In this document: piece by piece, positions 1 through 5,724 of the stretch
How the letters are laid out: every line of letters starts with the position of its first letter
Numbering within the stretch: position 1 is the stretch's first letter
Source: Deinococcus arboris
Lineage (GTDB): Bacteria; Deinococcota; Deinococci; Deinococcales; Deinococcaceae
Direction: 5' to 3'
Assembly (NCBI RefSeq): GCF_009755355.1
Contig: NZ_WQLB01000067.1
Span: forward strand, 1 to 5,738
DNA length: 5,738 bases
Program-made: the position numbers and the translations under genes
The notes under the pieces: generated by a model
Databases searched by the model: none
What the model saw: only the letters and a program-made list of their open reading frames with translations
Told to the model about the DNA's origin: nothing

Positions 1-29
1 GGAGGCGCCTAACCCGCTGCCCGCACAGC

Positions 30-65
30 AAAAGCCCGCCGCGGAAAATGTTCTCCGCGGCGGGC
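30..65 (-). terminator. Rho-independent terminator of the chitinase gene
   Basis: A perfect 12-bp GC-rich inverted repeat (GCCCGCCGCGGA at 34-45 and its complement at 54-65) encloses an 8-nt loop. Read on the minus strand, the hairpin starts 10 bases after the chitinase stop codon and is followed at once by TTTT (positions 33-30). Stem strength, position and the T-run all fit intrinsic termination of the chitinase transcript. In the plus direction no T-run follows, so the signal looks one-sided. Confidence 0.9.
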
Positions 66-75
66 CCCTCTTGGT

Positions 76-1857
76 TCAGGGCAGGGTATTCAGGAAAGGC
101 CGGTGGGCGCCCGAAAAGTTCAGGCCGTCGGCGCGGTCCCAGTTGATGGACCAGGTCATCAGGCCGCGCAGCGCCGGATAGGTCGTGCCTGGGCGGTAGG
201 AGCCGCAGTTGCCGCCGCTGGTCAGGCAGGTGACGGCGCGCTGCACATCCGCTGGGGTCGTGTAGCCACTGCCCGCCGAGCGTGTGCCCGACGGCAAGCC
301 AATCGCCACCTGGTCGGCCCGCAGGCCGGGAAAGCGCTTATTGGGGTTGCCGCCCAGGTTAAAGCCGGTCAGCAGCATATCGGTCATGGCGACGTGGAAG
401 TCGGGCGTGCCGGGCGTGTAGGTGCGGCCGTCGGTGCCGACCAGCGAGCCGGTGTTGTAGTGCTGCACATGTAGCGTGGTCAGGTCGCCGCGCAACTTGT
501 GAATCAGAGGCAGGTAAGCCCCCCAGATGCCGCCGTAACTGGACAGGCCGCCCTGCACATACGCCGTTTCGGGCGCCATGGTCAGAAGAAAGCCTGACCC
601 AAAGCGCGCTTTGAGGCTCTGCACAGCGCCAATCAGGTTGAGGACCGCCGGCGTGGTGGGGTTATTCAGGTCGGTGTCGCCAGGGTTCAGGGCCAGCGAG
701 CCGCCTTCAAGGTCAATGTCCAGCCCGTTCAGGCCGTAGCGCGCGATAATGTCGCCCATCGTCCGCACGAAGTTGTCGCGCGCCGCTGCTGTGTTCAGCT
801 GAATGTGCGCGTTGGCGCCGCCCAGACTGATCAGGACTTTCTTGCCCTTGCTCTGCTGCGCGCGAATCCCGGCGATAAAATCGGCCTCACTCTCAGCGCT
901 GGCGCCGCAGCTTTGGGGCGGGCACAGCACGAAGGCCACCTCACCTTCCGCGCCTCCCGGCTTGTTTTCAGCGAACGACAGGTTAATTACGTCCCAGGCG
1001 GGATTGACATCCTTCATGCGGATGTAGCCGCTGCCATTGTCGAAGTTGTGCCAGTAGCCAAACAGCGCGTGTTTCGGCAGAGTGCCAGTGGGTGGGGGAG
1101 GTGGTGGCGGGGTGGTCGAGATATTGACAGTGACAGTGGCGGTGGCGGTGTTGGTGTTGCCAGCGGCATCGAAGGCTTTGGCGCTGTAGCTACGGCTCCC
1201 GTTGTTGGCACTCGTCACGGCCTCCGACGCCGTGAACGGCGCCGTCGTGTCGGTGCTCAGCAGCCGCGTGCCCTGATAGAACTCCACCTTCGTCACCCCC
1301 ACGTTGTCCGACGCTGTGGCCGTCAGTGTCACAGTCCCCGCACTCGTCACCGTCCCTGGACTCGCGCTGAGACTCACGGTGGGGGCGGTGGTGTCACCGC
1401 CCGGGGGTGGGGTGGTCGTGCCGGCACAGCTGGCGCCATTGAGGGTGCAGGTGTTGACGCCCGTAAGCTGCCCAGAGCCGTCATAGCCCACGGTGACACT
1501 GCCGCCGGCGGGGATGGTGGCGCCGCCCCAGGCGTTGGGGGTGATGGTGTACAGGCCACTGCTGTCTTTGGTGATGCTGCCGCCCGCACCCCAGGCGCTG
1601 CTGCCGGCAGCGGCGTTACCGTTGAACTTGAACTTGAGGGTCCAACTGGTGATGGCGCTGGGGCCCGGGTTGGTGAGGGTGATGCGGCCGGTGAAGCCCG
1701 TGTCCCAGGTCCCCGTGCTGTCAAATGTTGCGGTGGGCCCCGTGGCCTGGGCCTGCAAGGTGGCCTGGTGCGCCACCGGCGCCTGCGTCCCACACGACCC
1801 TAGCAGCAACGTAACAGACACAAGGGCCAGTGCGGCGCGGCAATGGATAACAGACAT
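76..1857 (-). CDS. Family 18 chitinase, lipoprotein, with CBM2-like and Ig-like domains
   Basis: Predicted secreted endo-acting chitinase of 593 residues that hydrolyses beta-1,4-GlcNAc polymers. The order is a lipoprotein signal with lipobox LLGSC (Cys22); a CBM2-like chitin/cellulose-binding domain at about 41-146 with aromatic candidates W51, W72, W89, W110 and a Cys137/Cys144 pair; a Pro/Thr linker; one Ig-like domain at about 158-247; a seven-proline linker at 250-256; and a GH18 barrel at about 260-593. GH18 hallmarks are SLGG (344-347), the catalytic strand N377-G-L-D-I-D-L-E384 with E384 as proton donor, MAPE (427-430), QHYN (465-468) and the late-strand MTWS with W569. The C-terminal NCGS...RGLMTWS pattern resembles the chitinase D-like branch seen in Streptomyces enzymes (from memory, not searched). 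The start at 1857 is chosen because GGAGGT lies 3 nt upstream and the signal peptide begins there; an in-frame start at 1956 would add 33 residues before the signal. Oddity: the first Asp of DxxDxDxE is Asn. The gene is monocistronic, with its own terminator. Confidence 0.93.
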   Translation of the reverse strand: MSVIHCRAALALVSVTLLLGSCGTQAPVAHQATLQAQATGPTATFDSTGTWDTGFTGRITLTNPGPSAITSWTLKFKFNGNAAAGSSAWGAGGSITKDSSGLYTITPNAWGGATIPAGGSVTVGYDGSGQLTGVNTCTLNGASCAGTTTPPPGGDTTAPTVSLSASPGTVTSAGTVTLTATASDNVGVTKVEFYQGTRLLSTDTTAPFTASEAVTSANNGSRSYSAKAFDAAGNTNTATATVTVNISTTPPPPPPPTGTLPKHALFGYWHNFDNGSGYIRMKDVNPAWDVINLSFAENKPGGAEGEVAFVLCPPQSCGASAESEADFIAGIRAQQSKGKKVLISLGGANAHIQLNTAAARDNFVRTMGDIIARYGLNGLDIDLEGGSLALNPGDTDLNNPTTPAVLNLIGAVQSLKARFGSGFLLTMAPETAYVQGGLSSYGGIWGAYLPLIHKLRGDLTTLHVQHYNTGSLVGTDGRTYTPGTPDFHVAMTDMLLTGFNLGGNPNKRFPGLRADQVAIGLPSGTRSAGSGYTTPADVQRAVTCLTSGGNCGSYRPGTTYPALRGLMTWSINWDRADGLNFSGAHRPFLNTLP

Positions 1858-1860
1858 AGG

Positions 1861-1866
1861 ACCTCC
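1861..1866 (-). promoter_or_regulatory. Ribosome binding site deciding the chitinase start
   Basis: The minus strand reads GGAGGT then CCT then ATG. This near-perfect Shine-Dalgarno sequence sets the start at 1857, immediately before the lipoprotein signal, rather than at the upstream in-frame start at 1956. Confidence 0.85.
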
Positions 1867-2139
1867 ATTCAGACGAGAAGGCGAGAACACAAGCGGAGTA
1901 AGGAGCGGCGGCGCAGGGTGACGTCGATAAGCCGCAGTGCTCCCTTCCCACGGCAAAGGTCAGGAGCGGCATTCAATCACTCAACAAAAAACGGACGGAG
2001 TTGTGGAACTCCATTAGAAAATCACAACCCGATCTCGCATCGGATGTGAAAATTATTATCAGTCTAGACAGCTGTGGTTGAGTCGAAAGATGGCAGGCGG
2101 CGGGCGTGGTCTGCGCTAGCGCCACCGTCAATCTGATAT

Positions 2140-2145
2140 GAGGAG
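2140..2145 (+). promoter_or_regulatory. Ribosome binding site of the acyl-CoA dehydrogenase gene
   Basis: GAGGAG precedes the ATG at 2148 with only 2 nt between. The spacing is short, but the sequence is strong and no better in-frame start lies nearby. The protein N-terminus (LTPEERLVRQ at residues 11-20) matches where acyl-CoA dehydrogenases normally begin. Confidence 0.65.
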
Positions 2146-2147
2146 AC

Positions 2148-3308
2148 ATGCTTGATGAATTTGCGGTGCATGCCCTCCTGACTCCGGAAGAGCGCCTGGT
2201 GCGCCAGAGTGTGCGTGCCTTCTGTGACGCCGAACTGCTACCCGAGGTCGCGGCCTGGTGGGACGCCGGCGACCTGCCCGTGCGGGACGTGATGCGCCGG
2301 TTCGGAGCGTTGGGGCTGCTGGGGCCCACCACGCCGGAGACCTACGGCGGCGCGGGCGTGTCCTATAGCGCTTACGGCGCCATGATGTACGAACTGGAGC
2401 GGGTGGACAGTGGGCTGCGTTCGGCGGCTAGCGTGCAGGGCAGCCTGGTGATGCTGCCCATCTTCGCCTACGGTTCCGAAGACCAGCGCCAGCGCTGGCT
2501 GCCTGGCCTAGCCAGCGGCGACCTGATTGGCTGCTTTGGCCTGACCGAACCCGACGGCGGCAGTGACCCCGGCGCCATGCGCACCCGTGCCCAGCGGGAC
2601 GGGGACAGCTATGTCCTGAACGGCAGCAAGATGTGGATCACCAATAGCCCTATGGCGGACGTGGCAGTGGTCTGGGCTAGGGATGAGGCTGGCACGGTGG
2701 GTGGGTTTCTGGTGCCCACGGACGCCCCCGGCCTGAGCGCCCCCAGGATTGAGCGCAAATACAGCCTGCGCGCCAGCGTAACCGGCGAACTGGTGTTGCA
2801 AGATTGCCGCATCCCGGCGGCCAATCGTCTGCCCGGCGCCAAGGGGCTTGGGGCGCCGCTGTCGTGCCTGTCCTCGGCACGCTTTGGCATTGCCTGGGGG
2901 GCAATGGGTGCGCTGGAAGCGGTTCTTCAGGCCACCCTGGACTACGCCAGCACCCGCACGACCTTTGGAAGACCCCTGGCCGCGCGTCAGCTGGTGCAGG
3001 ACAAGTTGGCGCGGATGGCCACCGATCACTCGCTGGGCCTGCTGCTGGCCTGGCGCCTGGGAACTCTGAAAGACAGTGGCCAGATGAATCACGCCCAGGT
3101 CAGCTATGCCAAACGCAACAATGTGCGCGTGGCCTTGCAGGGCGCCCGCCTGGCGCGCGAGCTACACGGCGGCAACGGCATCACCACCGAATACCCGGTG
3201 ATTCGGCACATGCTGAACCTCGAAACCGTAGACACCTATGAGGGTACGCACGATATCCACACCCTGATTATTGGCCGTCACCTGACCGGCCAGAGTGCGC
3301 TGGAGTAG
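2148..3308 (+). CDS. gcdH: Glutaryl-CoA dehydrogenase-type acyl-CoA dehydrogenase
   Basis: FAD-dependent acyl-CoA dehydrogenase of 386 residues, full length for the family and cytoplasmic. It probably converts glutaryl-CoA to crotonyl-CoA in lysine/tryptophan catabolism, passing electrons to electron-transfer flavoprotein. The FAD/substrate motif GCFGLTEPDGGSDP sits at 128-141, the WITNSPMADVAVVWA strand at about 163-177, and the C-terminal helical domain holds LHGGNGITTEYPVIRHMLNL at 339-358. The catalytic base is E365 in the YEGTHDIH signature. Residues that set glutaryl specificity in human GCDH have counterparts here: E84 and R91 (human Glu87 and Arg94, R binding the distal carboxylate), T165 (Thr170) and Y364-E365 (Tyr369-Glu370). 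That agreement is why I prefer glutaryl-CoA over generic acyl-CoA substrates; the human numbering is from memory. The gene appears to be transcribed alone: it diverges from the chitinase gene, and the next gene has its own promoter. I see no intrinsic terminator in the 27 bases before that promoter. Confidence 0.88.
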   Translation: MLDEFAVHALLTPEERLVRQSVRAFCDAELLPEVAAWWDAGDLPVRDVMRRFGALGLLGPTTPETYGGAGVSYSAYGAMMYELERVDSGLRSAASVQGSLVMLPIFAYGSEDQRQRWLPGLASGDLIGCFGLTEPDGGSDPGAMRTRAQRDGDSYVLNGSKMWITNSPMADVAVVWARDEAGTVGGFLVPTDAPGLSAPRIERKYSLRASVTGELVLQDCRIPAANRLPGAKGLGAPLSCLSSARFGIAWGAMGALEAVLQATLDYASTRTTFGRPLAARQLVQDKLARMATDHSLGLLLAWRLGTLKDSGQMNHAQVSYAKRNNVRVALQGARLARELHGGNGITTEYPVIRHMLNLETVDTYEGTHDIHTLIIGRHLTGQSALE

Positions 3309-3335
3309 AAAAGGACGGCACGACAACACAGCCTC

Positions 3336-3365
3336 CTGGCATCTCCGAGTTAACCCGTAGATAAT
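3336..3365 (+). promoter_or_regulatory. Predicted sigma-70-type promoter of the repressor/protease operon
   Basis: A -35-like CTGGCA (3336-3341, 4 of 6 to TTGACA) and a -10-like GATAAT (3360-3365, 5 of 6 to TATAAT) are 18 bp apart. Transcription would start near 3372, inside the perfect palindrome. The degenerate operator copy fills the -35/-10 spacer and the perfect copy covers the end of the -10 box and the start site, an arrangement expected for repression by promoter occlusion. The element assignment is by eye. Confidence 0.55.
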
Positions 3366-3381
3366 CCGAGTTAACTCGGAT
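3344..3381 (+). promoter_or_regulatory. Tandem operator for the BlaI-like repressor
   Basis: The perfect 18-bp palindrome ATCCGAGTTAACTCGGAT spans 3364-3381. Its left half, TCCGAGTTAAC, recurs at 3344-3354, exactly 21 bp upstream of the same half at 3365-3375, which is two helical turns. At the upstream site the right half is degenerate (AACCCGTA against AACTCGGA, 6 of 8). BlaI/MecI proteins bind dyads as dimers and often occupy adjacent sites, so the repressor encoded just downstream is the obvious ligand. The core differs from the classical BlaI/MecI TACA/TGTA operator. Confidence 0.8.
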
Positions 3382-3394
3382 AAACTGCTGGCTC

Positions 3395-3402
3395 AGGAGG
3401 AG
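3395..3402 (+). promoter_or_regulatory. Ribosome binding site of the BlaI-like gene
   Basis: AGGAGGAG ends 2 nt before the ATG at 3405, and the AGGAGG core (3395-3400) is 4 nt from it. It is strong and decides the start. The overlapping downstream protease gene has no comparable site. Confidence 0.8.
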
Positions 3403-3404
3403 CT

Positions 3405-3785
3405 ATGGCCAGACCACCGCACAATGGACCCACCGACCGCGAGCTCACGCTGCTAAAACTGCTCTGGCGCGACGGTCCTAGCACTGTCAAGCATCTGCAC
3501 AGTGTCTTTCCGCTGCGTCCGAAGCCGGCCTACACCTCACTTCAGACCAATCTTCAGGGGATGTTGGAGAAGAGGTACGTCACCCGGCAGGCCGACCAGC
3601 AGGCCCACATCTATGCCCCAGCACTCAGTCAGGCTGAGGTTGAGCGAGGAGCAGTTCACGACCTGATTCGCCGGGTTTTCGATGGTTCAGCCCTGCGGCT
3701 GTTCACCACCGCCCTGACAGATGAACAGGCCAGTGCAGAGGAGCTGAGCCAGCTTCAGGCGCTGCTCAATGACCGCCGTGATTAG
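3405..3785 (+). CDS. BlaI/MecI-family transcriptional repressor
   Basis: Winged-helix repressor of 126 residues, the usual family length. The DNA-binding domain covers about 10-72, with LTLLKLLWRDGPSTVKHLH (14-32) matching the family's first helices, a recognition-helix region at about 41-57 and a wing ending in HIYAPALS (68-75). The C-terminal dimerisation part has the family pattern VFDGSALRLF (91-100) and EELSQLQALLND (112-123). In BlaI/MecI, induction follows cleavage of an Asn101-Phe102 bond; the aligned pair here is T102-A103, so that exact site is missing. The stop overlaps the start of the M56 protease gene by 17 nt, which indicates translational coupling and a repressor/sensor pair. 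It very likely represses its own operon through the palindrome at 3364-3381. The targets beyond this operon are not visible. I give no gene symbol because a beta-lactam role is unsupported. Confidence 0.92.
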   Translation: MARPPHNGPTDRELTLLKLLWRDGPSTVKHLHSVFPLRPKPAYTSLQTNLQGMLEKRYVTRQADQQAHIYAPALSQAEVERGAVHDLIRRVFDGSALRLFTTALTDEQASAEELSQLQALLNDRRD

Positions 3786-5313
3786 CCTGCTGGTGACCTA
3801 CCTGCTGCACAGCACGCTGATCCTGGGGAGTGCTCTGATCCTCGTGCGGTTTTCGCCCTTTCGGCCTGCGGCCGTGCGCGACTTGCTGCTCCGGGGGGCG
3901 CTGTGCCTGCCACTGCTGACAGCTGGTGTTGGTCCTGTTTTCTCGGGTCAGGCTGGACCCACCACTGCCGCAAAGCCGACAACTTCTGTTCGGCCCCAGA
4001 CAGTTTTTCCAGAGCAGTCAGAGATGGCGGCTCACTCTGCGCCGTCCGAAGGTCAGCCTGGACTCTGGCGGGTGCAGGTTTCTGACACAGCTCCTCTCTG
4101 GCTGGCGTTGGTGGTCTGGGTCAGTCTGGGTTGCGCGGGCGTGCGCGTTGGGGTGGCCTGGTGGCTTGTTCGTTCGCGGCTTGGCCGTGTGGTAGAGGAC
4201 CGCGCGCTGACACTCCAGGTTGAGCAGTTGGCCGCTGTTGCAAGGGGGCCGGCCGCACACCTGCGCTGGGCAGATATAGCAGTGCCGTGCGCTCTGGGCC
4301 GGCGCACCATTTTGCTGCCGCCGAACATCATAGAACGGCTTTCACCCAGAGAACTCACGGCAGTGTTGGCCCATGAATACGCGCATCTGCGCCGCCATGA
4401 CCCGCTGTGGACCCTGGGTCTAAGCGTGCTGGCCCAGGTGCTGTGGCTGCAGCCGCTGAACCGCTGGGCACTGACCGCCTGGCGCCGGGCCAGTGAGGAA
4501 TGCTGCGATCACTGGGCCGCTCGGTCCACCGAGCCGCGTGCCCTGGCCCAGGCCCTGCTCAGGCTGACAGAGCCTGGCCACGCACATTCGCACTCTTGGC
4601 CGCTGCTGACTTCGGCAGCCATAGGCTCTACCCATTTGATGCAGCGGATGACCGCACTGATGCGCCCTCTGGAGGCTCCTATGAACCGTTTACACGTTGC
4701 TGTCCTGGCCGGCTTTCCACTGCTTCTCTGGGCATTCATATCACCGCTGGCCCTGGCTGTCACCCCAGCCGCGCCGCACGGCGTGGTGGTGCTTGATGCC
4801 GGTCACGGAGGCGATGACCCTGGCGTAGTGGGCTTCGTCAGGGAAAAGGACGTGACGCTGGCACTGGCTCTTCAGCTTCAGGCCCAGCTGGAAAAAGGCG
4901 GCGTTCAGGTCATTCTGACGCGCCGGGGAGATGAGCGGCCCGCCTTTGAGGAGCGCCTACGGCTGGCCCGCCAACCAGCCAGACTCTTCCTCTCTTTGCA
5001 CACTGACGCTTCTCCAGATGCTCAGTCGAGCGGCGTCAGAGCTTACGTCTCTTCGGTGGCTCAGCCACACGAGCAGACTTCCAGAGCAGTGGCGGGTCAG
5101 CTGTTGGACGCAGTGACCCTTGCCACTGGTGCCAAGAATCTGGGTGTACAGCCGATGGACTATTCCGTTCTTACCAAGGCCTCAGTGCCTGCCGTTCTCT
5201 TCAGCGTTGGGTTTGCCACGAACCCTCAGGAGGGCCGTCAACTGCAGAACGCGTCTTATCAGAAACTGCTGAGTACTGCTCTGGCCCGCTCGGTGCTAAC
5301 GGCTCTGCGCTGA
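3769..5313 (+). CDS. M56 (BlaR1/MecR1-like) membrane metalloprotease fused to an Amidase_3-like sensor domain
   Basis: Integral membrane signal transducer of 514 residues. Predicted membrane segments are about 3-27, 36-57, 108-134 and 307-331. The protease domain (about 136-300) is cytoplasmic by analogy with BlaR1, and has HEYAH (202-206) as the zinc/catalytic HExxH and E243 in EECCD as the probable third ligand. Residues 58-105 form a Pro/Ser/Thr-rich external loop. After the fourth segment, about 337-514 form an Amidase_3 domain: DAGHGGDDPG (343-352, zinc ligand H346), REKD (E359) and SLHTDA (H411), then PAVLFSVGFATNP (474-486), where the family's catalytic Glu is S479. I infer a peptidoglycan-binding pseudo-enzyme that triggers the protease, as the beta-lactam sensor does in BlaR1. 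The start at 3769 overlaps the repressor gene by 17 nt with no good ribosome binding site, implying reinitiation; GTG at 3778 is an alternative. Flanking residues stay in frame and family-like around S479, so a frameshift is unlikely. Confidence 0.92.
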   Translation: MTAVISLLVTYLLHSTLILGSALILVRFSPFRPAAVRDLLLRGALCLPLLTAGVGPVFSGQAGPTTAAKPTTSVRPQTVFPEQSEMAAHSAPSEGQPGLWRVQVSDTAPLWLALVVWVSLGCAGVRVGVAWWLVRSRLGRVVEDRALTLQVEQLAAVARGPAAHLRWADIAVPCALGRRTILLPPNIIERLSPRELTAVLAHEYAHLRRHDPLWTLGLSVLAQVLWLQPLNRWALTAWRRASEECCDHWAARSTEPRALAQALLRLTEPGHAHSHSWPLLTSAAIGSTHLMQRMTALMRPLEAPMNRLHVAVLAGFPLLLWAFISPLALAVTPAAPHGVVVLDAGHGGDDPGVVGFVREKDVTLALALQLQAQLEKGGVQVILTRRGDERPAFEERLRLARQPARLFLSLHTDASPDAQSSGVRAYVSSVAQPHEQTSRAVAGQLLDAVTLATGAKNLGVQPMDYSVLTKASVPAVLFSVGFATNPQEGRQLQNASYQKLLSTALARSVLTALR

Positions 5314-5358
5314 CCCCGGCGGCTATAAGGGGGAGGGCAGTGTGAGAAGGGCCCTACG
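5314..5358. other. Short convergent gap after the sensor operon
   Basis: These 45 bases separate the M56 gene stop from the stop of the converging small ORF. Only weak pairings are visible (CCCC/GGGG at 5314-5340, GGGCCC at 5349-5354) and no T-run follows either, so I cannot call a terminator for the operon. Confidence 0.5.
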
Positions 5359-5667
5359 TCACGAGGTCTTGGCCGTTCCGGCTTTGAAGCAGTCATTTGA
5401 AAAGACGCTTTCCGGCGCGCGATAACCGTGCAGGCCACCGCCAAAGCTGTCCACCTTGCGCGCCAGGTATAGGTTTGCCAGAGTCTCCTCCCGGCCCCTG
5501 TGCAAGTCAGTTTCCAGGTTGCCCAGCGACTTGCAAGTCGATACGTTCAAGTGCATGGCAATCAAAAGAGCGCTGACCGTGCTGAGCACTGGGACAGGCT
5601 CGGTACGCTCTTGAAAACCATCCTCGGCTAAGGCACTGACCAAAAGGGCTACGTCATCACACCGCAT
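5359..5667 (-). CDS. Small hypothetical protein, family not recognised
   Basis: An open frame of 102 codons on the minus strand, starting at ATG 5667; a TTG directly before it, at 5670, would add one residue. GGGAGAG at 5674-5680 is a plausible ribosome binding site, with GGAG 8 nt from the ATG. The product looks soluble, with no signal peptide or strong membrane segment. It has a predicted helical N-terminal half (alternating Leu/Val/Ala up to about residue 45), two cysteines within the first 50 residues, a charged stretch (LHRGREETLANLYLARKVD, about 55-73) and a glycine-rich patch near residue 76. I recognise no family. Codon choice resembles a real gene and no overlapping plus-strand frame competes, but length alone is weak support. 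It converges on the sensor operon with a 45-bp gap and is probably independent of it. Confidence 0.55.
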   Translation of the reverse strand: MRCDDVALLVSALAEDGFQERTEPVPVLSTVSALLIAMHLNVSTCKSLGNLETDLHRGREETLANLYLARKVDSFGGGLHGYRAPESVFSNDCFKAGTAKTS

Positions 5668-5686
5668 CAATAGCTCTCCCTGGCTG

Positions 5687-5724
5687 CTGAACCTGCCATG
5701 ACTGCATAAAAAAGTCAGGTTCAG
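5687..5724. repeat. Inverted repeat upstream of the small ORF
   Basis: The perfect 9-bp arms CTGAACCTG (5687-5695) and CAGGTTCAG (5716-5724) flank 20 bases that include an A6 run (5708-5713). A second, overlapping dyad, TGACT (5699-5703) and AGTCA (5713-5717), is nested inside. It lies 20-57 bases upstream of the small minus-strand ORF, where an operator or promoter-proximal element would sit. It is not a standard terminator, since no T-run follows the arms on either strand. Confidence 0.5.

Larger units (their letters stand above)
1858..2147. other. Divergent intergenic region between chitinase and glutaryl-CoA dehydrogenase
   Basis: This 290-bp gap separates two divergent genes and should hold both promoters. 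The part at about 1975-2062 is clearly richer in A+T than its surroundings, which makes it the likeliest promoter zone. It contains -10-like hexamers in both directions (for example TATTAT at 2054-2059 on plus, TCTAAT on minus near 2013-2018), but I found none with a convincing -35 at 16-18 bp, so no promoter is called. Small dyads occur at 1997-2012 (GGAGTT/AACTCC), 2062-2069 (GTCTAGAC) and 2113-2122 (GCGCTAGCGC). I see no protein-coding gene here. Confidence 0.6.

Noticed and set aside
1081..1125. Low-complexity G/T-rich stretch as a repeat or contingency locus
   Set aside because: It is the reverse complement of mixed Pro codons in the seven-proline linker; the codons vary, so there is no simple tandem repeat.
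805..1803. A 332-codon open frame on the plus strand
   Set aside because: It lies wholly antisense to the chitinase, is rich in Arg/Gly/Ala with no recognisable domain, and is a usual by-product of GC-rich coding DNA.
1858..1956. An N-terminal extension of the chitinase starting at 1956
   Set aside because: It would place 33 non-hydrophobic residues before the signal peptide, and the strong GGAGGT at 1861-1866 points to the start at 1857.
2508..3092. A 194-codon minus-strand frame
   Set aside because: It overlaps the well-supported dehydrogenase gene in antisense and has no domain or start signal.
3364..3381. The 18-bp palindrome as a terminator of the dehydrogenase gene
   Set aside because: No loop space and no following T-run; its duplication across a promoter fits an operator.
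5170..5240. Possible frameshift or sequencing error explaining the lost amidase catalytic Glu
   Set aside because: The residues on both sides (PAVLF before, VGFATNP after) match the family in one continuous frame, so a simple substitution to Ser (AGC) is the better reading.
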